This document shows, piece after piece, positions 1 to 6,317 of a DNA stretch of 43,026 nt; the stretch's first letter is position 1, and every line of letters begins with the position of its first letter. The stretch spans positions 1 through 43,026 of IMG/VR virus record IMGVR_UViG_3300034523_000143; one strand, 5' to 3'. The notes under the pieces were generated by a model that worked only from the letters and a program-made list of their open reading frames with translations, ran no database searches and was not told the origin of the DNA. The DNA is from a virus. A program made the position numbers and the translations under genes.

Positions 1-10
1 ATGTCGCACC

Positions 11-1135
11 TCAGTAGGTAATGGCGATGTTCGGGATCTTGCGCTGGGCGATCAGGGTGACCGCTTGCTTAGCGCAGGCCTCGGGCATGCCGCCGGCAAT
101 GAATGCGTCCAGCGCGGCGCGGTTGATAGTGCGGCGGTGTGCCTCGTCGCGCTCCCGAGCTACCTGCTGGCGTACGATCTCTGCGGCTGCCGCATCGGCG
201 CGGCGCCGTTCTTCCTGGCGCGCCTGCTCGGCAGCTTCTTCCTGCCGGCGGGCTGCTGCCTGGCGCTCCTGCTCCATCCGCTGTTCGGTGGCGACGCGGT
301 CGGCCTCGGCCTGCACACGGGCGCGCTCTGCTTGCTCGGCCTGCAACTTGAGCTGGAGGCGCTGGTTCTCGGCTTCGCGTTCTTGGGCGGCAGCCTGGTC
401 GATCAGTTCCTGCTCGCGGCGGGCGGCGGCTTCACGCTCGGCCTGCTGCTCCTGGGCCACGCGCTGACGTTCGGCCTCGACAGCAGCTTCCTGCGCTGCA
501 CGGATTCGGTCTTGCTCGGCGCGTTCTTCTTCTGCTCGGCGCAGGCGCGCCAGTTCGGCCTGTTCGGCGTCGTACTTCTGGCGGGCGAGCAGGGCTGCCT
601 GCACTGCATTCAGCGAAGCCTCTTTGGTCCGAGCTGCCTCAGCCTCGAATTCCTCCCAGGCCTCGCCCAGCTGGAACGCAGACAGTTCGGTGATGCGCGC
701 CTGGAGCTGATCGGCATCCAGCGCGCCCAGCTCGGTTGCCATGTCTTTCATGCGGTTGATGGCGTCGTTGTGGCGATCGATGCGGGCGTCCTCGGCGGCC
801 TCCCACTCGGTGAGCGGCCGGCGGGTCTCGTCTCGCAGCGTATCCATCTTGGTCACGAACTCGCGAAGCTCGGCCTCGACCACCTTCGGCATTTCCTTGA
901 GCCGGCGCAGGTAGTCGCGGCCCGGCTTCTCGACGGCGGTCTTCGACTTGCTGACCTTGGCGGCCAGGCTGGCGATGCGCTCGCGGCCCTTGCGGGTGGT
1001 GAGGTCTGGCACTTCGCCTTCGATCTCGGCCTTCACCAGGTCAATGAATTGCTGCAGGCCGCCGGCCACGTAGATGGCCGGGGCGTTCGCCTCGCTGATC
1101 TCTTCGATCGCGATCAGTTTCTGTTCTGCGGACAT
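11..1135 (-). CDS. Phage early-operon coiled-coil protein (374 aa)
   Basis: Long, highly charged protein. Residues about 170 to 335 are a near-continuous Ala/Glu/Gln/Arg-rich coiled coil; the N-terminal 100 residues look globular, and the C-terminus ends in a short block finishing ...KIPNIAITY, which I have seen on early proteins of other Gram-negative phages. No catalytic motif is visible, so the function is unknown; such proteins often sit beside phage recombination genes (RecT or exonuclease), which would lie to the left of this window. The ATG at 1135 follows GAGG. The stop is followed by GAGGTGCGACAT, which looks like the ribosome site and the first two bases of the next gene cut by the window edge. 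Confidence 0.75.
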   Translation of the reverse strand: MSAEQKLIAIEEISEANAPAIYVAGGLQQFIDLVKAEIEGEVPDLTTRKGRERIASLAAKVSKSKTAVEKPGRDYLRRLKEMPKVVEAELREFVTKMDTLRDETRRPLTEWEAAEDARIDRHNDAINRMKDMATELGALDADQLQARITELSAFQLGEAWEEFEAEAARTKEASLNAVQAALLARQKYDAEQAELARLRRAEEERAEQDRIRAAQEAAVEAERQRVAQEQQAEREAAARREQELIDQAAAQEREAENQRLQLKLQAEQAERARVQAEADRVATEQRMEQERQAAARRQEEAAEQARQEERRRADAAAAEIVRQQVARERDEAHRRTINRAALDAFIAGGMPEACAKQAVTLIAQRKIPNIAITY

Positions 1136-1309
1136 TGGAAAACCTCGCGCCAGGCCGGCGCCGTCAGTTGAAAGTGGAGTGCCAGGTCACCCAGGCACGG
1201 AGGTACGCTCCAGGCCCTGGCTGCGGTGGATGGTTGCGCGCGCTCGCCGCTTACGCTCCGGGTAGGTCCGGTTATCCCCGAAGGGCCCGCCGGGCTCGGG
1301 TGCGTTGGA

Positions 1310-1426
1310 TCAGGAAGTTATGCGGTCAGCAAAAGCGCTGGCCAGCATCCAGAAGGTGCAGAAGGAAAGGGCGATGAAGCTGCCGCGCCAGGTGGCGAAA
1401 CGGCGTGCTCGCTGGTAGCGGGTCAT
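1310..1426 (-). CDS. Small membrane protein (38 aa)
   Basis: Short gene whose ATG overlaps the stop of the upstream 56-residue gene as ATGA. It has a basic N-terminus (MTRYQRARRF) followed by one hydrophobic segment at about residues 15 to 33 (FIALSFCTFWMLASAF), so it is probably a single-pass inner membrane peptide. No family is recognised. The tight coupling to the neighbouring small genes is the main reason to believe it is translated. Confidence 0.55.
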   Translation of the reverse strand: MTRYQRARRFATWRGSFIALSFCTFWMLASAFADRITS

Positions 1427-1593
1427 GGCCGTGGCCTCACAGCGATCTGGCCGGCCTTGAGCGCCGCGACGATCTCCGGCGGCAGCTTCTGCACCGGGAG
1501 TTCGCGGGGAAGGCCCACGCCGATAATCGCCAGGCTGCGCTCGATCTGCTCGAGCTGTTCGTCAATCAGGGATTTGACCGGTGCGGTACTCAT
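1423..1593 (-). CDS. Small hypothetical phage protein (56 aa)
   Basis: Begins MSTAPVKSLIDEQLEQIE, with GGGAGAG about 7 bases before the ATG at 1593. That ATG overlaps the stop of the preceding 76-residue gene (ATGA), and its own stop overlaps the next start, so these genes form a translationally coupled chain. Mostly helical and acidic at the N-terminus, with a Pro/Leu-rich middle (PRELPVQKLPPEIVAALKAG). Function unknown. The frame stays open upstream, but that part is a shadow of the neighbouring gene. Confidence 0.6.
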   Translation of the reverse strand: MSTAPVKSLIDEQLEQIERSLAIIGVGLPRELPVQKLPPEIVAALKAGQIAVRPRP

Positions 1594-1820
1594 GCGACTC
1601 TCCCGTTTGCTATCTGCCATTGCTGGTGGTCGGCCGTAACGAAGCGGTTCAGTCGCTCCTTGTAGTGGCGCTGTTCCTGCAGGTCGATCGCGCCAACGAG
1701 GCCGGCGAGGTCGATTGATGTGTCGAGCTCGGCCCGAAGCACATCCGTGAACCGCTCGCGCGCCCATTCAAAGCGCGCCTCGATGAAGTCGACAACGTCT
1801 TGCCTGGTCTTCTTGTTCAT
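1590..1820 (-). CDS. Small hypothetical phage protein (76 aa)
   Basis: Begins MNKKTRQDVVDFIEARFEWA and is predicted to be almost entirely helical and soluble. Both ends overlap neighbours by ATGA, placing it in the middle of the coupled early operon. No recognisable motif. Its composition and codon use look like real coding sequence, but no role can be assigned. Confidence 0.65.
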   Translation of the reverse strand: MNKKTRQDVVDFIEARFEWARERFTDVLRAELDTSIDLAGLVGAIDLQEQRHYKERLNRFVTADHQQWQIANGRVA

Positions 1821-1975
1821 GCTGCCTCCGGCTCATCTTGCGCAGCCTTCACCGGGCAGCGCTTCAGGTGTTGCATCAGGGCGAATTGGTTGCATGGCTG
1901 AGCCCCGCACCAGGGGCATTCGAACGAGTCGTCGTCCGGTTCCAGCCTGTGATCGCCTAGGTACGGGTAGGCCAT
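1817..1975 (-). CDS. Small zinc-finger-like protein (52 aa)
   Basis: Starts at the ATG at 1975 behind CTGGAGGCGACC, a strong ribosome site that is repeated almost exactly before the next gene upstream. Residues 20 to 40 hold CPWCGAQ, then His36 and Cys40, a C2-H-C arrangement like a small zinc knuckle (see-read C20, C23, H36, C40). Stop overlaps the next ATG. Probably a small nucleic-acid-binding or adaptor protein; the exact role is unknown. Confidence 0.6.
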   Translation of the reverse strand: MAYPYLGDHRLEPDDDSFECPWCGAQPCNQFALMQHLKRCPVKAAQDEPEAA

Positions 1976-1994
1976 GGTCGCCTCCAGGTATCGG

Positions 1995-2261
1995 TTAGTT
2001 TTGGCCGTGACCTTCGAAACCAGAGGTCAGCGGATGGCCCCAGTGGTCGTTTTCAAGAAGGCGATTGGCGTATTTCTTGATCGGGGAAATTCGGTTGTTG
2101 GGGTTGAGCTTTTCCCACTCAGCCTTGGTTCCGCCGAACTCCTGCTTGCTTGCCTTACACGACTTTGAACAGAAGCGGGCCCAGCCGCGTTTGCGGTCTG
2201 CTGTCCTTGCAGTGAATCGGCCTGAGCACCAGGCGCAGTTAACTTCCACAGTCGAAGCCAT
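1995..2261 (-). CDS. Zinc-ribbon-like phage protein (88 aa)
   Basis: Contains C9-x2-C12 and C31-x3-C35, spaced as a small treble-clef or zinc ribbon (CAWCSGRF ... RFCSKSCK). This resembles the N-terminal metal-binding patches of phage NinG/HNH-associated proteins but has no nuclease residues. The C-terminal half is charged and lacks motifs. It carries the same CTGGAGGCGACC ribosome site as the gene that follows, suggesting locally duplicated translation signals. Confidence 0.65.
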   Translation of the reverse strand: MASTVEVNCAWCSGRFTARTADRKRGWARFCSKSCKASKQEFGGTKAEWEKLNPNNRISPIKKYANRLLENDHWGHPLTSGFEGHGQN

Positions 2262-2282
2262 GGTCGCCTCCAGGTGGTGGGT

Positions 2283-2696
2283 TCAGTCGGTGTATGCGAT
2301 GTACTTGAAGCGGCCGTTGCCGAATTGCTCGAAGCGGCCGCCGAAGGTGCCAGTTACCTCGCACTCAACCTCATCGCGGGTCATGTGCGGCGGATATACC
2401 CCTTCCTTGATCATCGAGAAGTGGGTGTGAGGTACAAAGCGCCAATCGACCTTGCTTGGGTCGAGCGGTCGAGGTTCGGGCGGTTGCCATGGCTTGCCCT
2501 TATAAGCCTCGGGCGGCGGCGGTGGGTCTTCCGACTCCTCCCAGCCGCAGGCTTCGCAGTAGCTGCGCGGTGCGGTGCAAGCGCCGCAAGGTGGAGATAT
2601 GTGGCAGCTGCAATTCACCACCTTGTGCGATTCGATGACGCCCAAGCAGCCGTCACGGCCGCAGGTATCGCCCTCGCAATATCCGAGTTCGCTCAT
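2283..2696 (-). CDS. Cys-rich early phage protein (137 aa)
   Basis: The frame is open upstream, but the real start is likely MSELGYCEGD at 2696, because the upstream part runs through a strong hairpin and reads as low-quality sequence. Nine cysteines lie in residues 7 to 50 (C7, C12, C17, C29, C31, C37, C40, C47, C50), suggesting two or more bound zinc ions. A Pro-rich linker (about 58 to 75) leads to a C-terminal globular part ending FGNGRFKYIAYTD. No known family; probably a regulatory or host-takeover protein. Confidence 0.6.
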   Translation of the reverse strand: MSELGYCEGDTCGRDGCLGVIESHKVVNCSCHISPPCGACTAPRSYCEACGWEESEDPPPPPEAYKGKPWQPPEPRPLDPSKVDWRFVPHTHFSMIKEGVYPPHMTRDEVECEVTGTFGGRFEQFGNGRFKYIAYTD

Positions 2697-2716
2697 GTTC
2701 GTTTGCTCGATTGGCA

Positions 2717-2790
2717 ACCGCATTGGCCAGGAGCCAGGCGCGGGTGACCAAACCCACCGTGAAAGGTGGCCTGGCGCCTGCCAATGCGGT
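2717..2790 (-). ncRNA. Large imperfect hairpin between early genes
   Basis: Arms ACCGCATTGGC (2717..2727) and GCCAATGCGGT (2780..2790) pair perfectly. The stem continues inward with GCCAGGC (2733..2739) against its complement near 2769..2775, with one bulge and one mismatch, giving a stem of about 22 pairs. The loop region adds GGTG/CACC pairings. No T-run follows, so it is not a simple terminator. It may be an RNA processing or regulatory element in the left operon transcript. Confidence 0.5.
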
Positions 2791-2826
2791 CGATTTGAAG
2801 GGAAGGGGTGCCGTCTTTTCCGGCTG

Positions 2827-2889
2827 TCACGCTGCCTGTGCTTTAACGTCGAACTTGCGCAGCGATTCCCGACGGCCATTTATCGTCAT
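2827..2889 (-). CDS. Possible 20-residue leader peptide
   Basis: ATG at 2889 overlaps the upstream stop as ATGA and encodes a short basic peptide starting MTINGRRESL and ending FDVKAQAA. It lies just before the large hairpin at 2717..2790 in the same transcript. It may be a real micro-peptide, or only a coupling device that carries ribosomes towards the hairpin. The overlap geometry matches its neighbours; there is no other support. Confidence 0.35.
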   Translation of the reverse strand: MTINGRRESLRKFDVKAQAA

Positions 2890-3191
2890 GCTGACGTGGC
2901 GTTGGTTGCCTCTTCCTGCTCTTCGGTGATGCACGACTTGCCGCAGAGCGGGCAGTAGTTGGCGACCACCGAAACCGTTTTGTTCACGCGCTTCATGCCG
3001 CCGGTTTTCTTCGGCGCCATGTAGTGGCCGGTGACTTCTACGCAGAAGCGCCGACTAGCTTTCCCTGTCTCGATGTTCAGTGAAAGGTTGTAGCCCTCTG
3101 CGCGCATGTAGAAAGGCCCGGATCCTGGCGCCTCCTCAGCAAGCTGGTCCGAAACCAGCTTCACGGCATCGCTGATGCAGGTGCAGCTCAT
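2886..3191 (-). CDS. Small zinc-binding phage protein (101 aa)
   Basis: Start chosen at MSCTCISDAV (3191), which has CTGGAGGGC about 8 bases upstream; the frame extends further only through a TTG. The middle (about 35 to 75) looks like a beta-rich fold (YNLSLNIETG ... FCVEVTGHYM). The C-terminal YCPLCGKSC gives a CxxC-x2-C metal-binding knuckle. Function unknown. It is the second gene of the left operon. Confidence 0.6.
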   Translation of the reverse strand: MSCTCISDAVKLVSDQLAEEAPGSGPFYMRAEGYNLSLNIETGKASRRFCVEVTGHYMAPKKTGGMKRVNKTVSVVANYCPLCGKSCITEEQEEATNATSA

Positions 3192-3254
3192 CGTCTTGCC
3201 CTCCAGGGCGGTTGATTTCCCGTCTGGCCCTGTCGCCAAGGCCAGCCAGTGAAA

Positions 3255-3350
3255 TCAGGCAATCAGTTCGTACATTGCCCAGGCGCATCCGGCGAGGCCG
3301 GCGAACAGGCTCAAGACAAAGAGCCATGCGCCAATCGTGAGTTTCGGCAT
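3255..3350 (-). CDS. First gene of left operon: 31-aa membrane peptide
   Basis: MPKLTIGAWLFVLSLFAG starts at 3350 after GGAGGATCGCA, a clear ribosome site. Residues 6 to 29 form one hydrophobic helix. It is the first gene after the left promoter, the position where some temperate phages put superinfection or membrane-acting morons; function is not evident from the sequence. Confidence 0.5.
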   Translation of the reverse strand: MPKLTIGAWLFVLSLFAGLAGCAWAMYELIA

Positions 3351-3623
3351 TGCGATCCTCCGGCAGATTCACGACCTCGCTACTGGCGACAGGCCGGGAT
3401 CAAATCTCAAGTTGGTGACTCCGACCGCGGACCTTCCCGCCGGATAACTGATTTCGGCGCTTTACGCTGCACGCCCGGGGCAGTTGCCACCCCTCTGGAC
3501 CGTTGAGGCCTGTCCATCGCTGCCTTTGAATCTGGGCCGGTGTCGATCCGGCAAGGTGTGTCGCTAAAGAGCGGCGGCCTGTGAGGGCCTGGGCAGTCCC
3601 TGCTTGGTGACTGCCTGAGGTGA
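3351..3623 (-). other. Untranslated leader of the left operon
   Basis: About 270 bases between the left promoter and the first convincing start. A frame is open through part of it (3407..3658) but begins upstream of the promoter, has no ribosome site and reads as random. Close to the expected transcript start is a hairpin of GGCAGTC (3592..3598) and GACTGCC (3609..3615). That is the position of a nut or put type antitermination element in lambdoid phages, but no boxA is recognised. Confidence 0.35.
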
Positions 3624-3652
3624 AATTTATCTGCGCGATAAATGACTGTCAA
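3624..3652 (-). promoter_or_regulatory. Left early promoter (PL-like)
   Basis: On the minus strand, TTGACA (3652..3647), a 17-base spacer and TAAATT (3629..3624). The spacer and -10 box hold a complete operator palindrome (3625..3643), so repressor binding would block RNA polymerase. The same geometry is found at the rightward promoter. Confidence 0.7.
3625..3643. promoter_or_regulatory. Repressor operator OL1
   Basis: ATTTATC TGCGC GATAAAT: perfect 7-bp inverted repeat with a 5-base centre, inside the left promoter. Confidence 0.75.
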
Positions 3653-3668
3653 TATCAATTTGATAAAT
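3650..3668. promoter_or_regulatory. Repressor operator OL2
   Basis: CAATATC AATTT GATAAAT: the same half-site and 5-base spacing as OL1, with a weaker left arm. It overlaps the -35 box of the left promoter. Confidence 0.6.
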
Positions 3669-3692
3669 TTATCTCCTATCGATGATCGGTGC

Positions 3693-3711
3693 GTTTATCA
3701 GGTTGATTCCT
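3693..3711. promoter_or_regulatory. Possible operator half-site OL3
   Basis: GTTTATC AGGTT GATTCCT: one good half-site (TTTATC) and a degenerate second arm (GATTCC). Confidence 0.35.
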
Positions 3712-3717
3712 CAGGAC

Positions 3718-3744
3718 GAAAAAAAGCCCGCACATGGCGGGCTT
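3718..3744 (-). terminator. Repressor gene terminator
   Basis: AAGCCCGC/GCGGGCTT hairpin at 3724..3744, followed on the minus strand by a run of seven T. It lies just after the repressor stop and would insulate the repressor transcript from the left promoter. Confidence 0.75.
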
Positions 3745-3760
3745 GACTGGTTGATTGAGG

Positions 3761-4522
3761 CTAGAAGAACGAGGCGCCCCAGAAAACTCGACCGATGATG
3801 GTGATTTCCTCAGCCGCCAGCTCGTCGGCGGTGTACTCCTCGTCGGGATGCTCGTCGCGGTTGAAGCTGCGCAGGCGAAGGCCGCCGCGCGGAGTGCGGT
3901 AAAGCTGCTTTACCCGGACGTGCCCGGAATGATTAAGCGCGTACATCTTGCCGTCGACGACATCGGAAACCTTGTTCTTGGAACGATCCACGGCCACGGT
4001 GCCGCCATTCTGCAGCACCGGCTCCATCGAATTGCCTGAAATCGAAACGCACACAGCCTGGTCGGGCTGGACGCCCAGGTTGCGTACTGTGTACTTGCCG
4101 AATCTGAGCTTTCTGGTACCGCTGACCTCGATCACCGTTTTCCCGCCTCCTGCGGACAGCTCGACTTCCTTGAGGAAAGGAAGCTCGATTTCATCGTCAT
4201 CGAGCGGGGTATCGTCCGCCCACTCCTCAATGCCTTCCGACTCAATGGAGGCGTTCGGCTGTACCGAACGTTTCGCGATCTGTCCGTGGACCTGGTCCAT
4301 CCAGCCATGTGGCAGCCCTGCGGCCGCCTCGATCTTCCTGGCCAGCTTGTCGCCGAGATTTCTCTTTGGGTTGGGGGAAACGATCAGGCTGATAACTGAG
4401 GGTGCAGTCCCGCACGCCGCAGCGAATTCGGCCTGTGATGGGTAGCGCGCCGCAAGGGTGCGCAGGTTGTCGCGTCGAATGGTGTTCATGTCCATGCGCG
4501 GATGATCGCCGCTTTTATCCAT
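3761..4522 (-). CDS. CI/LexA-type prophage repressor (S24 peptidase)
   Basis: An N-terminal DNA-binding helix-turn-helix region (about residues 15 to 65, including PSQAEFAAACGTAPSVISLI) is followed by an acidic linker and a LexA/UmuD-like S24 peptidase domain. Visible landmarks are an Ala-Gly pair in SAGGG (expected cleavage site), the serine in SGNSMEPVL and the lysine in VRVKQL, the catalytic dyad. It should therefore be inactivated by RecA-stimulated self-cleavage during SOS. Start is uncertain: ATG 4522 (MDKSGDHP, AAGG 11 bases upstream) or the later MDMNTIRR at 4495. The 4522 ATG lies inside an operator palindrome, implying autoregulation. It faces the Cro-like gene. Confidence 0.88.
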   Translation of the reverse strand: MDKSGDHPRMDMNTIRRDNLRTLAARYPSQAEFAAACGTAPSVISLIVSPNPKRNLGDKLARKIEAAAGLPHGWMDQVHGQIAKRSVQPNASIESEGIEEWADDTPLDDDEIELPFLKEVELSAGGGKTVIEVSGTRKLRFGKYTVRNLGVQPDQAVCVSISGNSMEPVLQNGGTVAVDRSKNKVSDVVDGKMYALNHSGHVRVKQLYRTPRGGLRLRSFNRDEHPDEEYTADELAAEEITIIGRVFWGASFF

Positions 4523-4531
4523 GTGATAAAT
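4513..4531. promoter_or_regulatory. Repressor operator over the repressor start codon
   Basis: TTTTATC CATGT GATAAAT with a 5-base centre. The upstream ATG candidate of the repressor (minus strand) lies in the centre, so binding here would shut off repressor synthesis. Confidence 0.65.
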
Positions 4532-4553
4532 AACCTTGCTGATCAATCATCGG

Positions 4554-4582
4554 TTGCCTAAAAATTATCAGTGAGATAAATT
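4554..4582 (+). promoter_or_regulatory. Rightward early promoter (PR-like)
   Basis: TTGCCT (4554..4559), a 17-base spacer and TAAATT (4577..4582). The operator at 4563..4581 occupies spacer and -10 exactly as in the left promoter. Confidence 0.6.
4563..4581. promoter_or_regulatory. Repressor operator OR1
   Basis: AATTATC AGTGA GATAAAT, the same half-sites and spacing as the other operators, within the rightward promoter. Confidence 0.7.
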
Positions 4583-4584
4583 TG

Positions 4585-4603
4585 GTTTATCTCCCGGAAA
4601 GGT
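4585..4603. promoter_or_regulatory. Possible operator half-site OR2
   Basis: GTTTATC TCCCG GAAAGGT: one strong half-site; the second arm merges with the ribosome site of the Cro-like gene. Confidence 0.35.
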
Positions 4604-4610
4604 GACGAAG

Positions 4611-4856
4611 ATGAAAACCCCCATCCCAGATATGCAGAACTGGCTTTCAGGCGCCAGCGCCGATGAGCGCCAGCGCGTGGCCGACGCATCGGGAATCTCG
4701 GTCGGCTACCTGTGGCTGATCGCGGGAGGCCATCGGAAACCATCCGAGGACGTAGCCGCGAACCTGCACAAGGCAACCGACGGCCGCGTCTCGGCCTTCT
4801 CGTTTTTCCCGAAACTCGCAGCGATCGCGGCAACGACTGCCGAATCCGCCGCTTAA
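4611..4856 (+). CDS. Cro/YdaS-like early regulator (81 aa)
   Basis: Small helix-turn-helix protein divergent from the repressor. The core ADERQRVADASGISVGYLWLIAGGHRKPS looks like the YdaS/Cro family: helix 2 at about residues 20 to 26, recognition helix about 30 to 38. The ATG at 4611 is chosen because GGAAAGG lies upstream; a GTG at 4602 is possible. It is the first gene of the rightward operon and should compete with the repressor for the TTTATC-N5-GATAAA sites. Confidence 0.75.
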   Translation: MKTPIPDMQNWLSGASADERQRVADASGISVGYLWLIAGGHRKPSEDVAANLHKATDGRVSAFSFFPKLAAIAATTAESAA

Positions 4857-4885
4857 CCAATTCACAAGCAAGGAACCATCAACCG

Positions 4886-5080
4886 ATGAGCTACGACGAT
4901 AGCCGCCACCTGAAAGACAGGGAGATCAAGTCTCGCTACGACGAGGACACGTACGAGGCAGTCAGGGCAGTGGCGAAGCTCCACCGCCTGCAGCCAGCCG
5001 TATTCGTGCGCATGTGTGTGGAGGAGAAGCTCGCTCACCTGATCTCTCAGGATGATAACGAGACAACGCAGACGGCCTGA
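4886..5080 (+). CDS. Ribbon-helix-helix-like small protein (64 aa)
   Basis: Starts MSYDDSRHLKDREIKSRYD after AAGGA. A short strand-like segment (IKSRYDEDTYE) is followed by two helices (AVRAVAKLHRLQPAVFVRMCVEEKL), the pattern of Arc/CopG ribbon-helix-helix regulators. It could be a CII-like or accessory early regulator; the DNA target is unknown. The next gene has a similar fold pattern. Confidence 0.55.
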   Translation: MSYDDSRHLKDREIKSRYDEDTYEAVRAVAKLHRLQPAVFVRMCVEEKLAHLISQDDNETTQTA

Positions 5081-5099
5081 AGGCCCGGAAGGGGGACCC

Positions 5100-5279
5100 A
5101 TGGCTGAAACCACGATCTGCCACGGCCTCGAGGAGCGCTTTTACCGAAAGCTTGAAGAGAAGGCGAGGGAAGCCGGGATGACCCCGGAACAGTACGCCGT
5201 CCAGATAGTGCGGGAGAGCCTGGTCGAGAAAACGAGGCCTAAAGGCGCCGGAAAAATCCGGCACCTGCCTCGGCCTTAA
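5100..5279 (+). CDS. Second ribbon-helix-helix-like small protein (59 aa)
   Basis: Start at ATG 5100 after GAAGGGGGACC. MAETTICHGLEERFYRKLEEKAREAGMT... has a CopG-like strand-helix-helix pattern (LEERFYRKLEEKAREAGMTPEQ), similar to the gene just upstream, so the two may be related regulators. Ends with a basic tail. No specific function can be named. Confidence 0.5.
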   Translation: MAETTICHGLEERFYRKLEEKAREAGMTPEQYAVQIVRESLVEKTRPKGAGKIRHLPRP

Positions 5280-5313
5280 AAGGCCCTGAAAAGGGAAGCC
5301 CTGGAGACAGGCA

Positions 5314-5340
5314 CAAAAAAGCCGGGATTGCGGCCCGGCT
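5314..5340 (-). terminator. Hairpin with minus-strand T-run before rha-like gene
   Basis: AGCCGGG (5320..5326) pairs with CCCGGCT (5334..5340). The T-run (six T) is on the minus-strand side only, so it could stop leftward transcription; on the plus strand it is a structured 5' leader for the Rha-like gene. Confidence 0.45.
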
Positions 5341-5370
5341 ATCTGCAACATCACATAAGTGAGGCCAATT

Positions 5371-6171
5371 ATGCACATGCAGACCCCAAGTGTACAGGCC
5401 CTCAATCGGCCCGCGCCACAAAATGCGAACCACGATTCTGTGGCGCGCATGTCGTCGCGGGAGATTGCCGAGGTCACTCAAAAACGCCACGACAATGTCT
5501 GGCGGACCATCGAATCCCTTCACGCCAAAGGCCTGATCGGACTCCCTCAGTTTGAGGAAGTCCCTAATCCGGGGCCTGGCCCGCTTTGCATCAAGCAGTA
5601 CCTGATCGGTAAGCGCGACAGTTTCGTTGTCGTCGCCCAGCTTTCGCCCGAATTCACCGCGGCGCTGGTTGACCGCTGGCAGCAGCTGGAAGCCCAGGTA
5701 GCGAAGCCGATTCCCGCCGACCTCAGCAAGCTGGAAATCCTCCAGATGGCCCTGGAGTCGGAGAAAGCCCGCGTCCTGCTGACCGTCCAAGTGGAAGCCC
5801 AGGCCAAGAAGATCGATCACCTGGAGAACCTGTTCAAGGAAGGCATGAGCCACGTCCAGTTCTGCAAGGGCCTCAATGGGGTCAATGTGATGCAGGTTGG
5901 CCACTTCCTCGAGCGCCGCAGCTGGCTCTACAACGAGAGCAAGTCCGGTACCCGATACCGCGTGGCCGCCTATGCCCGCGACAAGTACATGACCGAGCAC
6001 CAGCAGGAGATCACCCCGCACGGGAAAGAGGCGTTCATCAGCTACACGCCGATCCTGCTGCGCAAGGGAGCCGTGCGCCTGTACGAGCTGTACCTGGCCG
6101 GCGAGTTGCCCATGAAGAAGAACTGGGACGGCCTGCACACCCACGACAAGGCCGTGCGAGGTGCAGCATGA
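5371..6171 (+). CDS. Rha-type regulator with antirepressor C-terminus (266 aa)
   Basis: Residues about 15 to 105 match the pRha family (MSSREIAEVTQKRHDNVWRTI ... YLIGKRDSFVVVAQLSPEFT). Residues about 150 to 262 match phage antirepressor C-terminal (KilAC/ANT) domains (HVQFCKGLNGVNVMQVGHFL ... FISYTPILLRKGAVRLYELYLAGELPM). Such proteins interfere with lysogenic repressors or host IHF-dependent control. Start at 5371 (MHMQTP) is favoured by GAGG upstream; the frame is open to a GTG at 5359. Its stop overlaps the next ATG. Confidence 0.8.
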   Translation: MHMQTPSVQALNRPAPQNANHDSVARMSSREIAEVTQKRHDNVWRTIESLHAKGLIGLPQFEEVPNPGPGPLCIKQYLIGKRDSFVVVAQLSPEFTAALVDRWQQLEAQVAKPIPADLSKLEILQMALESEKARVLLTVQVEAQAKKIDHLENLFKEGMSHVQFCKGLNGVNVMQVGHFLERRSWLYNESKSGTRYRVAAYARDKYMTEHQQEITPHGKEAFISYTPILLRKGAVRLYELYLAGELPMKKNWDGLHTHDKAVRGAA

Positions 6172-6317
6172 AACCGAGAATGCGCCAACGGGGCGCGCTC
6201 TGGCATTGCGAATGGCGCGGATACAACGCGCTGGGCGCGTCGATTGAGACTGCCTACTGGAACCTTGAGGAGTGCGTTCGCCAGCGCGGGGAATGCCTGC
6301 CTTTGGAGGCAGCATGA
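6168..6317 (+). CDS. Small coupled protein (49 aa)
   Basis: ATGA overlaps at both ends tie it to the Rha-like gene and the replication gene. The peptide MKPRMRQRGALWHCEWRGYN is basic and aromatic at the N-terminus, with two later cysteines. No family recognised. Confidence 0.5.
   Translation: MKPRMRQRGALWHCEWRGYNALGASIETAYWNLEECVRQRGECLPLEAA

Noticed and set aside
65-1171. Long open frame on the plus strand opposite the first gene
   Set aside because: It is the antisense shadow of the coiled-coil gene: Leu/Gly/Ala-rich repetitive reading with no ribosome site.
3407-3658. 83-residue minus-strand frame at the left promoter
   Set aside because: It begins upstream of the promoter core, has no ribosome site and reads through operators; more likely an untranslated leader.
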